The notes: generated from the sequence alone by a model not told the origin. Shown: positions 31,849-42,647, counted from the first letter of the stretch. The stretch is DNA of 64,000 bases from Cyclaneusma minus (GCA_037179335.1 JAKZHN010000006.1:1488001-1552000), one strand, 5' to 3'. Translations and numbers: made by a program.

Positions 31849-34800
31849 AGCGTTTTGTCCGAAACGTTGTAGGTGAGAGGCGAGATTGGAGAGAATATTC
31901 ATGTGTACGAAAGCTAGAATAATTCGGGGATCTACTGGGCATTGGATTGGGCAAACCTGGACGGACGAAGGTTTCTTTTTACGATTTACATGGTTGTTTT
32001 TCTTGATATAACGAGGACTTTGAATTCCCCTGGGACGTTGGAGTCTGTGATATTCTCATGTTCCCAGCCGCGCTGATCGCGAGATTGAGAGGAAAATGAT
32101 TATAAGATAATTTAGACTTGATTGTTACTTGTCTTTTTAGTGACCCTGGGACTGTTGAACTGCTCGAAGTGCTCGAGATTGGGAACCTAGTTGCGAACTG
32201 AACTGAACTCCGCCTGGACTTACATATTTTGAACACAAATTGCTGGGCTGATACGCGAATGTGCGGATGCACAAGATTCCGAGTGGATCGTGAGACGATG
32301 GATGTCTTCAAATACCCTGGTTTGCTCAGCCCTGCGGCCCCTGCCAAGGGAGCGGGAACTCAGGGGTTCTGAAACACTTGAGCCTTCAGGCGTGGAGTCT
32401 ATTCACACTTCTTATCAGTCCGGGATTCCAGCTATTATCCATTCTGATTATAGGTAACTTGGCGTTTAAGCATATTTTTTTGATCGTCCTCTGAAGCCGA
32501 TGGCGTCGCAGATGGCACTGTGAATGAATGAGGTAGTGGAGTGAATGACATATGTGAGGGGGTAAGGACGGAAAGGCTGATATGGTTTTGTGGACAGTGG
32601 TTGTGCCTCGTAGCGACTTTTGTATCTAGCACACTCTCCGACCCCTTCTCAGCAACCTAACAAACGGGTGAGGAGAGTCTGAGTGCCAGAGTGATCTAAA
32701 AGTCCCCCAGTCATCAATTCCATGTTTTGCTGCACGTCGTCCTTGTGCTCAATCATCGATTCAAAAATTTATCGACGTGCAACAAATCGATCAAGCCCCA
32801 GTCCCAAGCAATTAAAGGTTTTGTTCCACGTCGAACTTTATTCCTCGACATTGAATCGTGTTTTAGGAGGACATTAGGACAACTTGAAAGATCTTCGACT
32901 TTATTATCCCCCCAAGCTTTGTTCCTGGTCGTCAATCCGAAAATTTATCGACGTGCAACAAAGCTAGCTGGCAATAGGATTAGTCCCAAGTAGCCAAGTA
33001 CCACAACTATCACTACTCTCTCATTGCGATCCTCAATGATAGACTTGATATCCGGGAATAAAGCTCAAAACACGACTCGATGTCGAGGAACAAAGATCGA
33101 CGTGCAACAAAACTTGCAGCGAGTTAGTGGTCGTAGACAGCAGACTCATCATAGAAAAGAGACCTGTTGGATGATTGGGGTCGTGGAGGAGATGAGGGAG
33201 TTCTGGGGGGGGGGCAGGTCCACTCGAGGGCGGAGGAATGAGCAAATTTTAGCACTCTCAGTCGTAGCACCGTAGCCAGGGAGCACGTTGTTGTGGCTGA
33301 CTTCAGTGCGAGAGCCGACTTCAGAAGTGTACGAGGACCCGCTACTGATAGATTCCCGTCTTTGGTCATAGGCCCTAGTCGGTCGGGATACGTCTCTGGC
33401 AATGAGATGGTACCTTTTCAGTCATCGTTATCTTCGGCCGCTTGTGGTGAGTCGAGTCTCTAGCACCTTCGAAAATTGAAGGGCCAAGGTCAGCTTTGCC
33501 GGGGGCTGGAGCAGACGTGATCTTCAGTGATGGTGAGTCTAAGGAGTAGGTGCACAACTCTTGTATATATATTAAGAAACAGCCGTCTGATTCCGGAAAC
33601 ATGACTCGATGTTTGGGAGTAAAATTCGTAATCGTTATCAACAGATGTCGTATCTAAATTCTAAAATCTCTCGATCAAATCGAAAATTCGAGATATTTCC
33701 TTCGCGAGTTAGGCCTTCTTACGCTCCCGTTGCTGGCGTTTCTTGTTTTAGGGGTATGTCTGTTATCGTTGAAGTCCTTCGTGATATTCGTGGGAGACTT
33801 GAAAAGCTTTTCGAAAAGGCACGTCTTGTTGAGAGTGTCCACCAAGGGAACCGGTAGTTGAAGCATCAAGTTACGTAGCTCGGCTGCGAAGAGGAGTCGT
33901 GATGATGAAGTTGTACCGAGTATAAGTTTATGATGGGTATATCCGACTCTCTTTGCTATAGTCAGTGTGCGCAAGTTGGCAAGTACAGATGGTGAGATGC
34001 CAGACAGAGGATTGAGAGCAAGTTTCAGAAATTGCTGGATGAGTGTCCACTCGCCTTTTGGTCGGTTCTTGAACAAGCTCTTGACACTAGCGATACGCTT
34101 GCTGAAAGTCCTTGAGATGCTGCCGGAGGTTCCGGAGAGACGGCTTCGCTGGGTGGCGGACACTTGCTGAACCTATTGCTCAGTCTGAGGCGAATGGACA
34201 GGGGCATAGGCTACTGAAATGCTGATCGTGCGGGAGCGCCGCTCGGAAACGGAGTAGGTCGGGTGGTATGAGTCTCAGGATATGGCGGGTTTTGGGGAGA
34301 GAGTGGCGACAAAGGAATACTTATAGCAAAGTGGACCAGAGCGCAAGCGTTACTTGGGTCTATGCTGGCTACCGGGATAAGGCCAAGCGATAGCTTCAGA
34401 GATCTTGAAGCCGAGAATGACACCTGGTAGAGACGTTGGGAATAGGCTGGAAAATTGCACCAGATCAGTGTCGATCTGTCGTCCATTAGGCAGTCGAGCT
34501 GGAGCGCGTATATGCTGGCCCGGCCGAGCAAGCTGTGGTACTTCCTCGCGCCTGCGTCTCTGGGGGCGTTAGTTAATGCGATCCTCGTCATCTTTCTTGA
34601 TAGTGAGTCGCCTCTTAGCTCCCTTGACTCGGCGGTGTTGAACAAAGATGCGGTACTTGGTCGCGGGATGCTTGACAGACATGGAAGACACTCGGGAACT
34701 TGCGGTGCAGAAAGACACTTTCCATAGGTCGGATGAAGTGTCGCTCGGTCTGAAGTTTGCTGTGGAGGGCAATTTCGACCGTGTTACCTTACCGCCTTTC

Positions 34801-35970
34801 TTGTCATTGAAATCAAGCGAGCAGCGCCTCAAGCGCGCAGTGCTTCCAACTGAGATCGCGTGCCGCAGGGGTAGCTTGAGAGAGATCAACCGAGCAGAGA
34901 TGTGCAGGCACATTGATGGCGGTGAGTGGGGCAGCAGAGGTGGTCTGTGGCGTAGGCTGTTCGGAGTCGATGTCCCTGAAGTGTTTGGCTCATCGGGCGC
35001 AGTCTTCTCCACGCCAGGGGACGGGGGCGGAAGCGGGAGTGGCAGCCTAGCGTGGGAAGGACTGAGGAACGGCGGTAGGGTTCTGAGGACCGGGTGCGGT
35101 GGAGGAAGCTCTTTTAGGCAACGTTCGTGTCAATCGCAGCTTGGGTGCGGTGTGGTTGGCAGAGCCGGCTTCGTACTGTTGCCATGGTGGATGTTGGCGT
35201 TGAAGACACGCTCTTCGTCCTGACGACCACGCAAGCGAAGATGCCGAAAGCACAAGGAATGGCGACGTTCCACGCTCAGCAGCAGTGGAAGGGTGGTCGG
35301 CGTGCGCCGAAGATGACGAGGAGATAATGTAGGCACTGGCGGCCTTTTTGTATATGGCGAAGAACCGGTAGATGATGGCTCTGAGGACGATGCTAAAGAG
35401 GGGCCACATGTTGACGAGGTGAGGAAGGCGAGCAGGATATCGAAGGTGCTGTCGATGGTAAGGGTGAAGGTGGAGTTACTGGTAAAGGTGAACAGGTGCT
35501 TGAAGTTATTCACCTCAGACCGACAACGCGAACATGTTGCCTCGCAAACAAGCTCAAAAGAGGACCCAAAAGCGCAAACAAACAGCTTTTTTTTAATCAA
35601 AAAGCAAAAGAAGTGGCTTAGTACAGTGCTCGAATCGGACCACAATTCTCTGCCCATGGAACTTACCAAGAATTGTATATGGCCAGGGGAAATACCAATG
35701 GAAATTACGCTTCCCCACCGACTAAGTTATTGATTCAGCTCAGAAACGTTTTTATATACCACAGTCCCACGTCACAGGGTCAAATTTCGCGAAAGCACCC
35801 GAACTTTTGCGCACCCTCTCCCTCTCCATTCCTTCTCCTCTCTCTCCTTCCCATCCCCTCCCTCCCACATGAGTTGGCTACTGCTCCTACCGTCTTTGGA
35901 CCACAAGTGTCCCTGCCACGGTTCTAGTATCTCGTGGACCTGATCGTCTCGACGCGCAACGCAGTTTATA
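31849..35970. other. Gene-poor stretch with scattered short repeats
   Basis: Minus-strand frames at 33675-34163, 34211-34645, 34569-35012 and 35130-35669 are moderately long and overlap in different frames. They might be the decayed remains of one multi-exon gene, but I could not join them by credible splice sites or recognise a domain. A G9 run lies near 33207. The 32.76-33.11 kb repeat cluster is listed separately. Confidence 0.35.
32764..33113. repeat. Cluster of direct and inverted repeats around a CGACGTGCAACAAA word
   Basis: A 47-bp unit at 32818-32864 reappears as its reverse complement at 33067-33113 with 42 of 47 positions matching. A 23-bp word, AAAATTTATCGACGTGCAAC plus AAA, is exact at 32764-32786 and 32940-32962, and its core GATCGACGTGCAACAAAA is part of the 33067-33113 arm. 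No open reading frame spans the cluster. It resembles a small non-autonomous element or its remnants. Confidence 0.65.
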
Positions 35971-36285
35971 TTGTACACGACCCTAACCCTCCCAAACACG
36001 AAAATACAGCATCCTTGGATTTGCCCCGTCTGCTCGCAGCCAGTTGCCCCCCACAAGCTGGGATATTACCTAAACTGCGACTGCCATGGCCCATTTCGCA
36101 CGCAGTTTAACGAAGCCCCTGCTGCGCCTATCCATCCTATGCAGCAGACCCAACCTCTGAATGCCATGACGAATGAGATCAGCCTCTCAACCCCCTTCGG
36201 AACGCAATTATCCACCCCGCAGCAACAATTCCAGCCCTCTCGTCTCCAACCATGTCACATCGTCGTTCAGCTCGAAAGAGTGTAG
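35971..36285 (+). CDS. Possible exon with a CxxC motif, weak
   Basis: The frame opens at a TTG preceded by a plausible acceptor (CGCAG at 35960-35964) and includes HPWICPVCSQPVAPHKLGYYLNCDCHGPF: two Cys pairs (C-x2-C, C-x-C) that could bind zinc. A Gln/Pro-rich segment follows. There is no upstream ATG in frame, so an unseen first exon would be required. It may be a fragment of a transcription-related gene or chance. Confidence 0.22.
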   Translation: MYTTLTLPNTKIQHPWICPVCSQPVAPHKLGYYLNCDCHGPFRTQFNEAPAAPIHPMQQTQPLNAMTNEISLSTPFGTQLSTPQQQFQPSRLQPCHIVVQLERV

Positions 36286-37329
36286 TCCAGATGGCTTCTG
36301 CTCATTCCCACTAAACGCACCCATGGCTTCCTCACGGCCTGCTTTGTGACAGACTGCTGCTACTCGCGCCCAGTCTTTGAAGCAACTCGTGAAGGTGCTA
36401 AATGTGGCGAACTTCACACTTCAAACTCAGCTTCACGTTGGAGTGAATTTGATATCTACCTACCTAGGTAGGAATCTAGATTCACCGTCGACATGAAACA
36501 GAGCTCGACACATACACGCAGAATCTGATGGGCGCTTCCGTAGTCGCTCTCATACTGGCTTTCAGAGTCCTCTCCAAGTGTTTGTACAGATGACGGTGTC
36601 ACCAGGCGGTGAAGAAGCGGTTGGGGAAAGGAAGTGGCTTTCTTCCCTTTTAGCCTCCTGAGTACCCATTGCCGAACCGTGGACACCCGTTCCTTCAGCG
36701 GTCATTTGTGGAGCACCAGCCTGTCCAACAGGTAGCTGTTCAGCCATTTGGGCGCTTGCGGAAACGCTTTTCGAGTCTTTGGAAGATCCTCCAGAGCACT
36801 CGAGCGGCGCAGGCCGAAAGAATCCTCGCACGAAGCGAGACTCGAGATATGGCGGGTGATGTTGAACGTGGTAGCGGCCATAGTTTTGCTGTAGGCGCAG
36901 CTGAAGTTAGTTCTCTTAATGATAGGTCAGTATCCTCAAGTGGGAGACAAAGCGGGTGAAGATCGCGCTGGGGGGCATCGGCGGATGGCAGGATCACAGG
37001 ATGTCGAATCAAGGGAGCGTATGGGCTCAGTGTACCGCTTCTCGCCGAGCTGAGCATCCGAGGAGCGTTTCTTGGCATCGTTCCTGTGTGTAAACGTCTT
37101 CTTGGATGGTCGCAAAGGAGGCGGAAAGGAGCGTTCAGACTTCAGAGGTGCAGGGATGCATTGGAGGAGACGCACCGAGGCGCGTAGAGGATGGATGTGA
37201 TTTGGCACAAGAATCAGAAGAACAGGGAGAGTGCGGTTGGAGGTATAGAATCAGGGATGTGGCGTAGGCTAGTGTGATTTTGGCATGTTGGTCGATTGTC
37301 TGTTCGGCCGACCTCGCAGTTGGCGCTCT

Positions 37330-37710
37330 AAGGAGCAGGCTGCTCGACAATTTCAAACTTCATGCCAAATTCAACTTCACTAACTTCGAGCACTAGCAAC
37401 TTCAACGTGACAACTTTGTCTTAGCAGCTTCAACTTGGCAGCTTCAAGTTCAAGTGCAGCTTTAGCTTCAAGTTCAGGCGCAACTTCAACTTAGCAGCTT
37501 CAACTCAGCAGCTTCAACTGCATGTTCAAGCGCGTGTTCAGGCGCAAATTCAAGCGCAACTTCAAGTTGTCAACTTCAGATTGGTCCATTGGAAGCTTCA
37601 ACTTCAAGTCCAAGCGCAACTTCAACTTAGCAGCTTCAAATTGACAATCTCATCTTCAACTTCCTGGTCGCAATCCACCGCACAGAATTCTTAAGAACCA
37701 ACTTTAAGTT
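37330..37710. repeat. Low-complexity AACTTC/CTTCAA-rich tract
   Basis: Irregular tandem array of CTTCAACTT, GCAGCTTCAA, AAGTTCAAGCGCAA and related words over about 380 bp. Unit order is not strictly periodic. It has no long open frame and no matching composition in its neighbours. Confidence 0.8.
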
Positions 37711-39123
37711 CAGGCACGGGAACTCGAAAATACAAACACGTTGAGACAAAGAAGCCAGGGTTCGAGACGGAAAGCGTGACTTGAGAGAATGAACCGCAGC
37801 CAGAAGAGCATAGAAGCTAACAGCGAGGAGGCTAAGAATACGTCGTTAGTTAGCAGAAAAACTAGAATCATTAGCGGAAAGAAGACCGAGAGTTGACGAG
37901 AGAGAGCAGGTGACAGTGTACTGGGTATGGGTCCCTGCTTCAAAGAATCGGCAGCGCGAGCTTCTGGAGCCCATGCTCCCCAAATACACGAAAGACTGCA
38001 TTGACGCCGCCCTGTTGCCGGTGTTATAGATTTCCTAATATCATTCGTCATGAACGGGTTTCTAAACCTCAACCCTACATGTACTACTGCTACTTCAGTT
38101 CCTGTTACGCGCCATCTGAGCTAGTTGAACTGCGCTCCGAGAAAAGTGGCAGTCAACTGTAAACTACCACTGGCTGGCGACTCTCGATTGGCAGCAACAA
38201 ACTGTCAAAAGCCGGGCTAATATCCGGGGTGTTGTTGAGGAGAATGCTAGCGCCTGAAGGCAGTAAAGTGCCAATTCAGGGGTTTGATACCAGACACCAC
38301 CTCGCAGAATCTGGTATGATGCATTGCTTCATGTACAATCGACGTTTAAGGCGTTAGTATGTAATGTTTATGAAGCTTATGACTCGGATGACAGGTTCTT
38401 GTCTCGAAATGGTTGAGCGGTCAGCCAAAGGATAATGCGACTTCTGTGACCGAATTGAGAGCTCTGCAGTCTTCACCCGCCCCTGGATCAGCGCCAACGC
38501 CCTCGAGGCCCGCAGGAGGGCGCTTTGGAAGAGAGGAGACGTCAGGGGCCTGCAGACCTACCATGTTGCCCGTATGCTTGAAGTCATGAGTCATTTAGAT
38601 ACCAACTAAAGTATACGAGTTCTTTCCATGTTCCAATGGGTAGAGACCTTTCGGTGTATGTTTGCCCGTCGGCCCGAGACTCTGGATATTGGTGTCACCG
38701 TACCCGGGGAGCTGGTTCAGAGGCATCTGGGGGCCTGAATCCTTTAAGCTCAGCGTGGGGGTGGGGGGTTCCCCAATTGACTGGTTCGAAACATGGGTCG
38801 TCGCAGATGCCGCTGAGGTTCCGGTTGGTGGAGAGGGTGGTGACACTTGCAGATCGAATGTGCATGAAGCGCCAGAGACGTCTCCATACACGAATAAGAA
38901 GTCGAGAAGGTATCAGAAAAGAGCTGCAAGAGTTCCGATCCGGGATTCGAGCCGTCTCGGGGACTCATTGCCCAGGTGATCCCCCGCACTTCCCACTGGT
39001 GTTAGTTACGGATGCTGGCAGAACGTCTCCATTGCCCAGCTGCAGCCCTAAGTATAGCCAATCAGTCTGCTCTGATTGTGAACACTGATCATCCGGTCAA
39101 ATGGAGGGGTTGGTGATAACCAC

Positions 39124-39173
39124 CATTAACCGTGCGTGCCCCCACGAGGGAGGTGGGGCACGCACGGTCAATG
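39124..39173. repeat. Strong hairpin, about 20-bp stem and 7-nt loop
   Basis: ACCGTGCGTGCCCCCAC (from 39129) pairs with GTGGGGCACGCACGGT (to 39168), with a single bulged C and loop GAGGGAG. The stem extends outward through CATTA/CAATG with one mismatch. The stem is very GC-rich compared with its flanks. Not within any supported gene. Confidence 0.75.
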
Positions 39174-39961
39174 GTTCAAATGTTCGAAGTTGCATATGTT
39201 GGATCCTTCAAGCTTCGCTGCTGCCCAGAGAATGGAGATACGCAGCTTCATCCCAATGGGAGGTTGACAACACAATGTCAGGATGCAACCTTCGCGAGAT
39301 CATGAGGTCAGAGACCATGCAGCCATTCGGTCCTATGTATCTGTTAGCTGTGAAGGCATTCTCTTGGACGTCTATATAAGACAGTAGCCAGTTCTTCGTG
39401 ATTCCCTCGAAGCAAAGCCACCATCGCATCCAAAGTCCAAACCTCACCAAGCCACATTTGAGCGCCAGTCTATTCACGTCGACGAATCAATCGACAACAC
39501 CCAAGTCAAGAGTCTCGTTCTCTGTCAGAACCTCCCTCGAGGTATGCTTCACTTCAAAGTCGAGGTGCTTTGGGTACTTGCTTATTCATGTAGATGACGT
39601 CCCAGACCTTCATTTTCAGCCGAGTCGGGCTGGTGAATGAGTGCAAATGGGATTCTAAGCCCGCATCCGATGGCAAGCCTAGAAAGCTCGAAAAAGATGA
39701 TTGCAAGAAGAGTACCTGCGTGCAATCTGACCATTATGTACCACCAAAAACTGAACAACCAAAGGAATGAACGATAGGAGCTATGATAATCAGTTAAACA
39801 AACGCAAGAACTGAAACGACTCCGCATGCTCATGGGTACTGACTTGAGTAGTGCATATGCGCCTTGTTGGCTCGGAGAGGTCAGGGAGGTCAGTCGGAAC
39901 CAGAATTGAAGGCTGTATCTGATTAGCTCGGGTTTTGCGATTTAAACGAGATTGCAAGGGT

Positions 39962-39995
39962 GTACCTGCCTGTGTTTCGTACCTGCCTGTGTTTC
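39962..39995 (+). repeat. Exact 17-bp tandem repeat upstream of the kinase-like gene
   Basis: GTACCTGCCTGTGTTTC occurs at 39962-39978 and again at 39979-39995, about 105 bp before the start codon. It could double a regulatory site. Confidence 0.85.
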
Positions 39996-40005
39996 TCGCG
40001 CTCTG

Positions 40006-40013
40006 TATTTAAA
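40006..40013 (+). promoter_or_regulatory. Candidate TATA-like element (TATTTAAA)
   Basis: Directly follows the 17-bp repeat and lies about 85 bp upstream of ATG 40099, a reasonable spacing for a fungal core promoter. Confidence 0.4.
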
Positions 40014-40098
40014 GGCGCTTTGTCTCTGCAATCGAACGTCTGTTTCTCCCCACCACTTGCTTCTGCTCTGTAATACCGCCTATCCCACGCATCACATC

Positions 40099-40917
40099 AT
40101 GGAGGTCTTGAGCGAGGCAAGGCTCTTTAAGCAAGTCGACGAACATAAATTCGAATTCGATTACACCCAAGCCATCGTACGAGTCGGCGGCGAAGTTTTC
40201 GTCGCCAAATTCCATGACGACCCACTCCGTAAGCTTGATGATCTCTCGGAGGCGTACGAGAAGGAGCTATTGCAATTGGAGGACAGAGGCCCCATCGTGA
40301 AGCCTGAGTGGACAGTCCTCGACTCGCCTCCCGACGGTTGCTTCATCAAGAAGCCCAAGCTATCAGCATACACCGAACCCAAGCTCGACCAATACATTGC
40401 TCGAGAAGTCGAGGTGTGGGAGTTGCTCCGCAAAAACCCTCATCCGAACATCGGCGTCTACCATGGAGTTGCCGTCGCACGAGGCCGCGTTACCGGGATC
40501 TGTTTGAAGAGATATAAGCAGTCGTTGAGAGATTTCAATCCAGGACACTTGAACAAAAATATGTGGATCGAAAGCGGCCGGCCCGGAGTCAGCGATGCGG
40601 TGAAGGCATCGATCGACGGAGTCCTGGCTGGTATCAAGCATCTGCATTTGCTCGGCTTGGTTCACAGTGATGTCAACCCTTCCAATGTCGCGATCGATGA
40701 GGAGGATGGAAAGACTAAGCTGGTGTTGATTGATTTTGACAGTTGTCTGAAAAAGGGTGAGTCGGTGGGGAGCGCCTTCAATGGGTCGACATATGGGTGG
40801 TATGAACCGGAGGATGAGTTGGTTTTGAACGAGAAGAAGGATTTGGATGCTTTCGAGGAGTTGAAGGTCTGGCTGACAGGGAAGAGTACGGAGGAGTATA
40901 GATGGAATTGGGGGTGA
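40099..40917 (+). CDS. Protein kinase-like protein with degenerate motifs
   Basis: Intronless, 272 residues from ATG 40099; the open frame extends 147 bases further upstream but only from a TTG. Residues 1-90 form a small N-terminal region (MEVLSEARLFKQVDE..). The kinase fold is visible in REVEVWELLRKNPHPNIGVYHGV (helix C and beta-4), GICLKRYKQSL (hinge), the catalytic loop GLVHSDVNPSNVAID (189-200; HSD in place of HRD, with Asp191 and Asn196 kept) and LVLIDFDSC (DFD in place of DFG, about 212-214). The activation segment is short and the C-lobe is truncated (total about 180 kinase residues), so activity is uncertain. I know such short kinase-like proteins as expanded families in Pezizomycotina. 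Confidence 0.82.
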   Translation: MEVLSEARLFKQVDEHKFEFDYTQAIVRVGGEVFVAKFHDDPLRKLDDLSEAYEKELLQLEDRGPIVKPEWTVLDSPPDGCFIKKPKLSAYTEPKLDQYIAREVEVWELLRKNPHPNIGVYHGVAVARGRVTGICLKRYKQSLRDFNPGHLNKNMWIESGRPGVSDAVKASIDGVLAGIKHLHLLGLVHSDVNPSNVAIDEEDGKTKLVLIDFDSCLKKGESVGSAFNGSTYGWYEPEDELVLNEKKDLDAFEELKVWLTGKSTEEYRWNWG

Positions 40918-41405
40918 TGGAGGGAGCGGTACAGATAAAAGGAGCGTTGGATGAAGAGAGGTGGGGATGGCTTTGATAATGGCGCTTTTGACGTCGCTTT
41001 TGACGATTGACGATTGACAAATTGACATGACACCAGCAAAACTTATCCCCTTTATACATGGTTTTTAACACCGTAAATACTCGAATTAAGCCAACGACGT
41101 TAATATGGACATGAGAGAAATACTAGGCCTAGAATTATACATTTTCGTCCAAAGAAGTCTGCGCTGGATGGAACTACAAATGCTTCAGCATGAAAGCGAA
41201 AGCGAAAGCGAGCGCGAGCGACGTCAATGCAGCTTCAAGCTCGTGAAGCTCCATCCCCAAACACACCATCATTGAAGCCGTGTTTCTCTGCGAAACACCT
41301 CTTGCCGAAGTTTTCCGTACCTCCAGAAATTCCTCGCACCTTCAGAAATTCTCCGCTGCTTCTCGATCAAGCAGACCAAGACACCAGACTCGAGAACCTC
41401 CTACA
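40918..41405. other. Intergenic, no gene
   Basis: The 3' flank of the kinase-like gene and the promoter of the ankyrin gene. A short GAAAGC/GCGAGC repeat lies near 41193-41220. Confidence 0.5.
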
Positions 41406-42209
41406 ATGACCACAAGATGTTCGTCCATCCCCCCATCTTGGATCCCGCTCACCCAACTTCACCTCGCTCAAACTAACATTATTGTCTACTACTCCAGGAT
41501 CGACCCATCCCTCCGCCTCCGCCGCGCAATCCACGCCTCCGACCTCCCCCTCGTCCGCCGCATCCTCGCCTCCCACCCCCACCTCCTCCACAACCCCGAC
41601 ACCTCCCCCACCGGCCTATCCAACACCTCCCTGCACCTCGCCTCCTCCCTCGGCCACCTCCCCATCTGCGTGCACCTCCTCTCCATCGGCCACGAATCCC
41701 CCGACTGCATCTCCCGCAACGAAGACTACCAAACCTGCCTCGCCCTCGCCGCGCGCCACGGCCATGCCGAAATCGTACACCTGTTAATAAACCAAGATCC
41801 GCGCGCTATTTTGAAACGCGATATTAGGGGCAGAAATGCGGTTATGGAAGCGGCGATTAATGGTCATGATACTTGTGTGCAGTTGTTGTTGACTTTTGCT
41901 CCGGATGTGGGGGGTGTGAGGGGAGGGCAGAAATTGCTGGATGATGCGGATGTGGATGGGAATACGGCACTGCATTTTGCGTCTGCGAATGGTCATAGGG
42001 ATGTGCTGAGGACTTTGATGGCGGCGGGGGCTGATGCTGAGAGGAGGAATGGGTGGAGTTGGAGTGCCGTGAATTATAGTTTGACGGTGCAGGCGGAGGT
42101 TTTTTTTAAGGGGCTGATTCAGGAGTATGAGGAGATTAGGAGGGTGAGGAGTAACACGTTGGAGAGTATGACTGGGGGTGGGGTTAGGATGGTGGGGGAT
42201 AGTGATTGA
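41406..42209 (+). CDS. Ankyrin-repeat protein
   Basis: 267 residues from ATG 41406 as a single open frame. Ankyrin units are clear from about residue 30: RLRRAIHASDLPLVRRILASHP, NTSLHLASSLGHLPICVHLLSIGH, QTCLALAARHGHAEIVHLLI, NAVMEAAINGHDTCVQLLL, NTALHFASANGHRDVLRTLMAAGADAERRNGW. Ankyrin repeats mediate protein binding; partners are unknown. The 5' end is uncertain. CTAACATT near 41473 followed by CTCCAG (to 41497) looks like a branch site and acceptor just before IDPSLRLRRAI, and an alternative ATG at 41415 gives MFVHPPILDPAHPTSP in another frame, so a small first exon is possible. Codon use changes sharply at about 41790, from C-rich to G/T-rich. Confidence 0.8.
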   Translation: MTTRCSSIPPSWIPLTQLHLAQTNIIVYYSRIDPSLRLRRAIHASDLPLVRRILASHPHLLHNPDTSPTGLSNTSLHLASSLGHLPICVHLLSIGHESPDCISRNEDYQTCLALAARHGHAEIVHLLINQDPRAILKRDIRGRNAVMEAAINGHDTCVQLLLTFAPDVGGVRGGQKLLDDADVDGNTALHFASANGHRDVLRTLMAAGADAERRNGWSWSAVNYSLTVQAEVFFKGLIQEYEEIRRVRSNTLESMTGGGVRMVGDSD

Positions 42210-42530
42210 AGGAAATGTGGTTGGGGATGGTGCATTTGGAGGGGACTGGCGTGATTTGCGGCATTGCTACGGCGTTGGGTGGGCTTCTGGGCCGGGTTTC
42301 TGACTGGGGGCTTACAAGGCATGGACATGGCGATGGCGTTCAGGTCCCCTCTGGCCATTATCGGCAAATACGAACTCAGCTTCACATACCAAAGCAATCT
42401 CTGGGAAACCACTATTTGGACTGTTCTTATCTTCCTTGCATAGTGGCTCAGGATCCTTCTGGGGGTTTTAAACTTCTGTCATTTGAGAATTTGGATCCTA
42501 TACGCTTTCAACAAAGCCAAGCAAAAAGTT
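42210..42530. other. Intergenic, no gene
   Basis: Between the ankyrin gene and the 3' end of the tRNA. Nothing supported. Confidence 0.5.
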
Positions 42531-42647
42531 TGACCAGACTGGGGTTTGATCCCAGGACCTTCTCGGAGCTACAGGACCCCTTAGCAGCAGCAAGCCGACA
42601 GAGGACACTTCCACAACGAGACGTGATAACCACTACACTATCCGGCC
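42531..42647 (-). tRNA. tRNA-His (GTG) with a 44-nt intron
   Basis: The minus strand folds as a full tRNA. The 7-bp acceptor stem GGCCGGA/TCTGGTC includes two G:U pairs; the discriminator is A. D-arm GTGTAGTGGTTATCACG; anticodon stem TCTCG/CGAGA; loop TTGTGG plus C with anticodon GTG; variable loop AGGTC; T-stem CTGGG/CCCAG. The mature length is 73 nt once a 44-nt insert directly 3' of position 37 is removed, the canonical place for nuclear tRNA introns. Oddity: the T-loop is ATCAAAC rather than TTCRANN, which weakens the B box. The gene is therefore either an active variant or a recently decayed copy. Confidence 0.75.

Larger units (their letters stand above)
36286..40098. other. Gene-poor stretch
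   Basis: Minus frames around 36562-37208 contain segments that read like protein (KKTFTHRNDAKKRSSDAQLGEKRY; SGGSSKDSKSVSASAQMAEQ) but I could not build a gene from them. A minus Ser/Pro-rich frame at 38595-38891 starts with GTG after a stop. The AACTTC tract, the 39.12 kb hairpin and the promoter repeat are listed separately. Confidence 0.35.

Noticed and set aside
31201..31902. 233-codon minus-strand frame
   Set aside because: Antisense shadow of the secreted-protein exon; no independent start context or domain.
33675..35669. Multi-exon minus-strand gene
   Set aside because: Frames overlap in different phases, boundary splice sites are poor, the first codon of one is GTG, and no domain is recognisable.
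38595..38891. Ser/Pro-rich minus-strand gene
   Set aside because: Begins with GTG directly after an in-frame stop region; no ATG or acceptor that I can defend.
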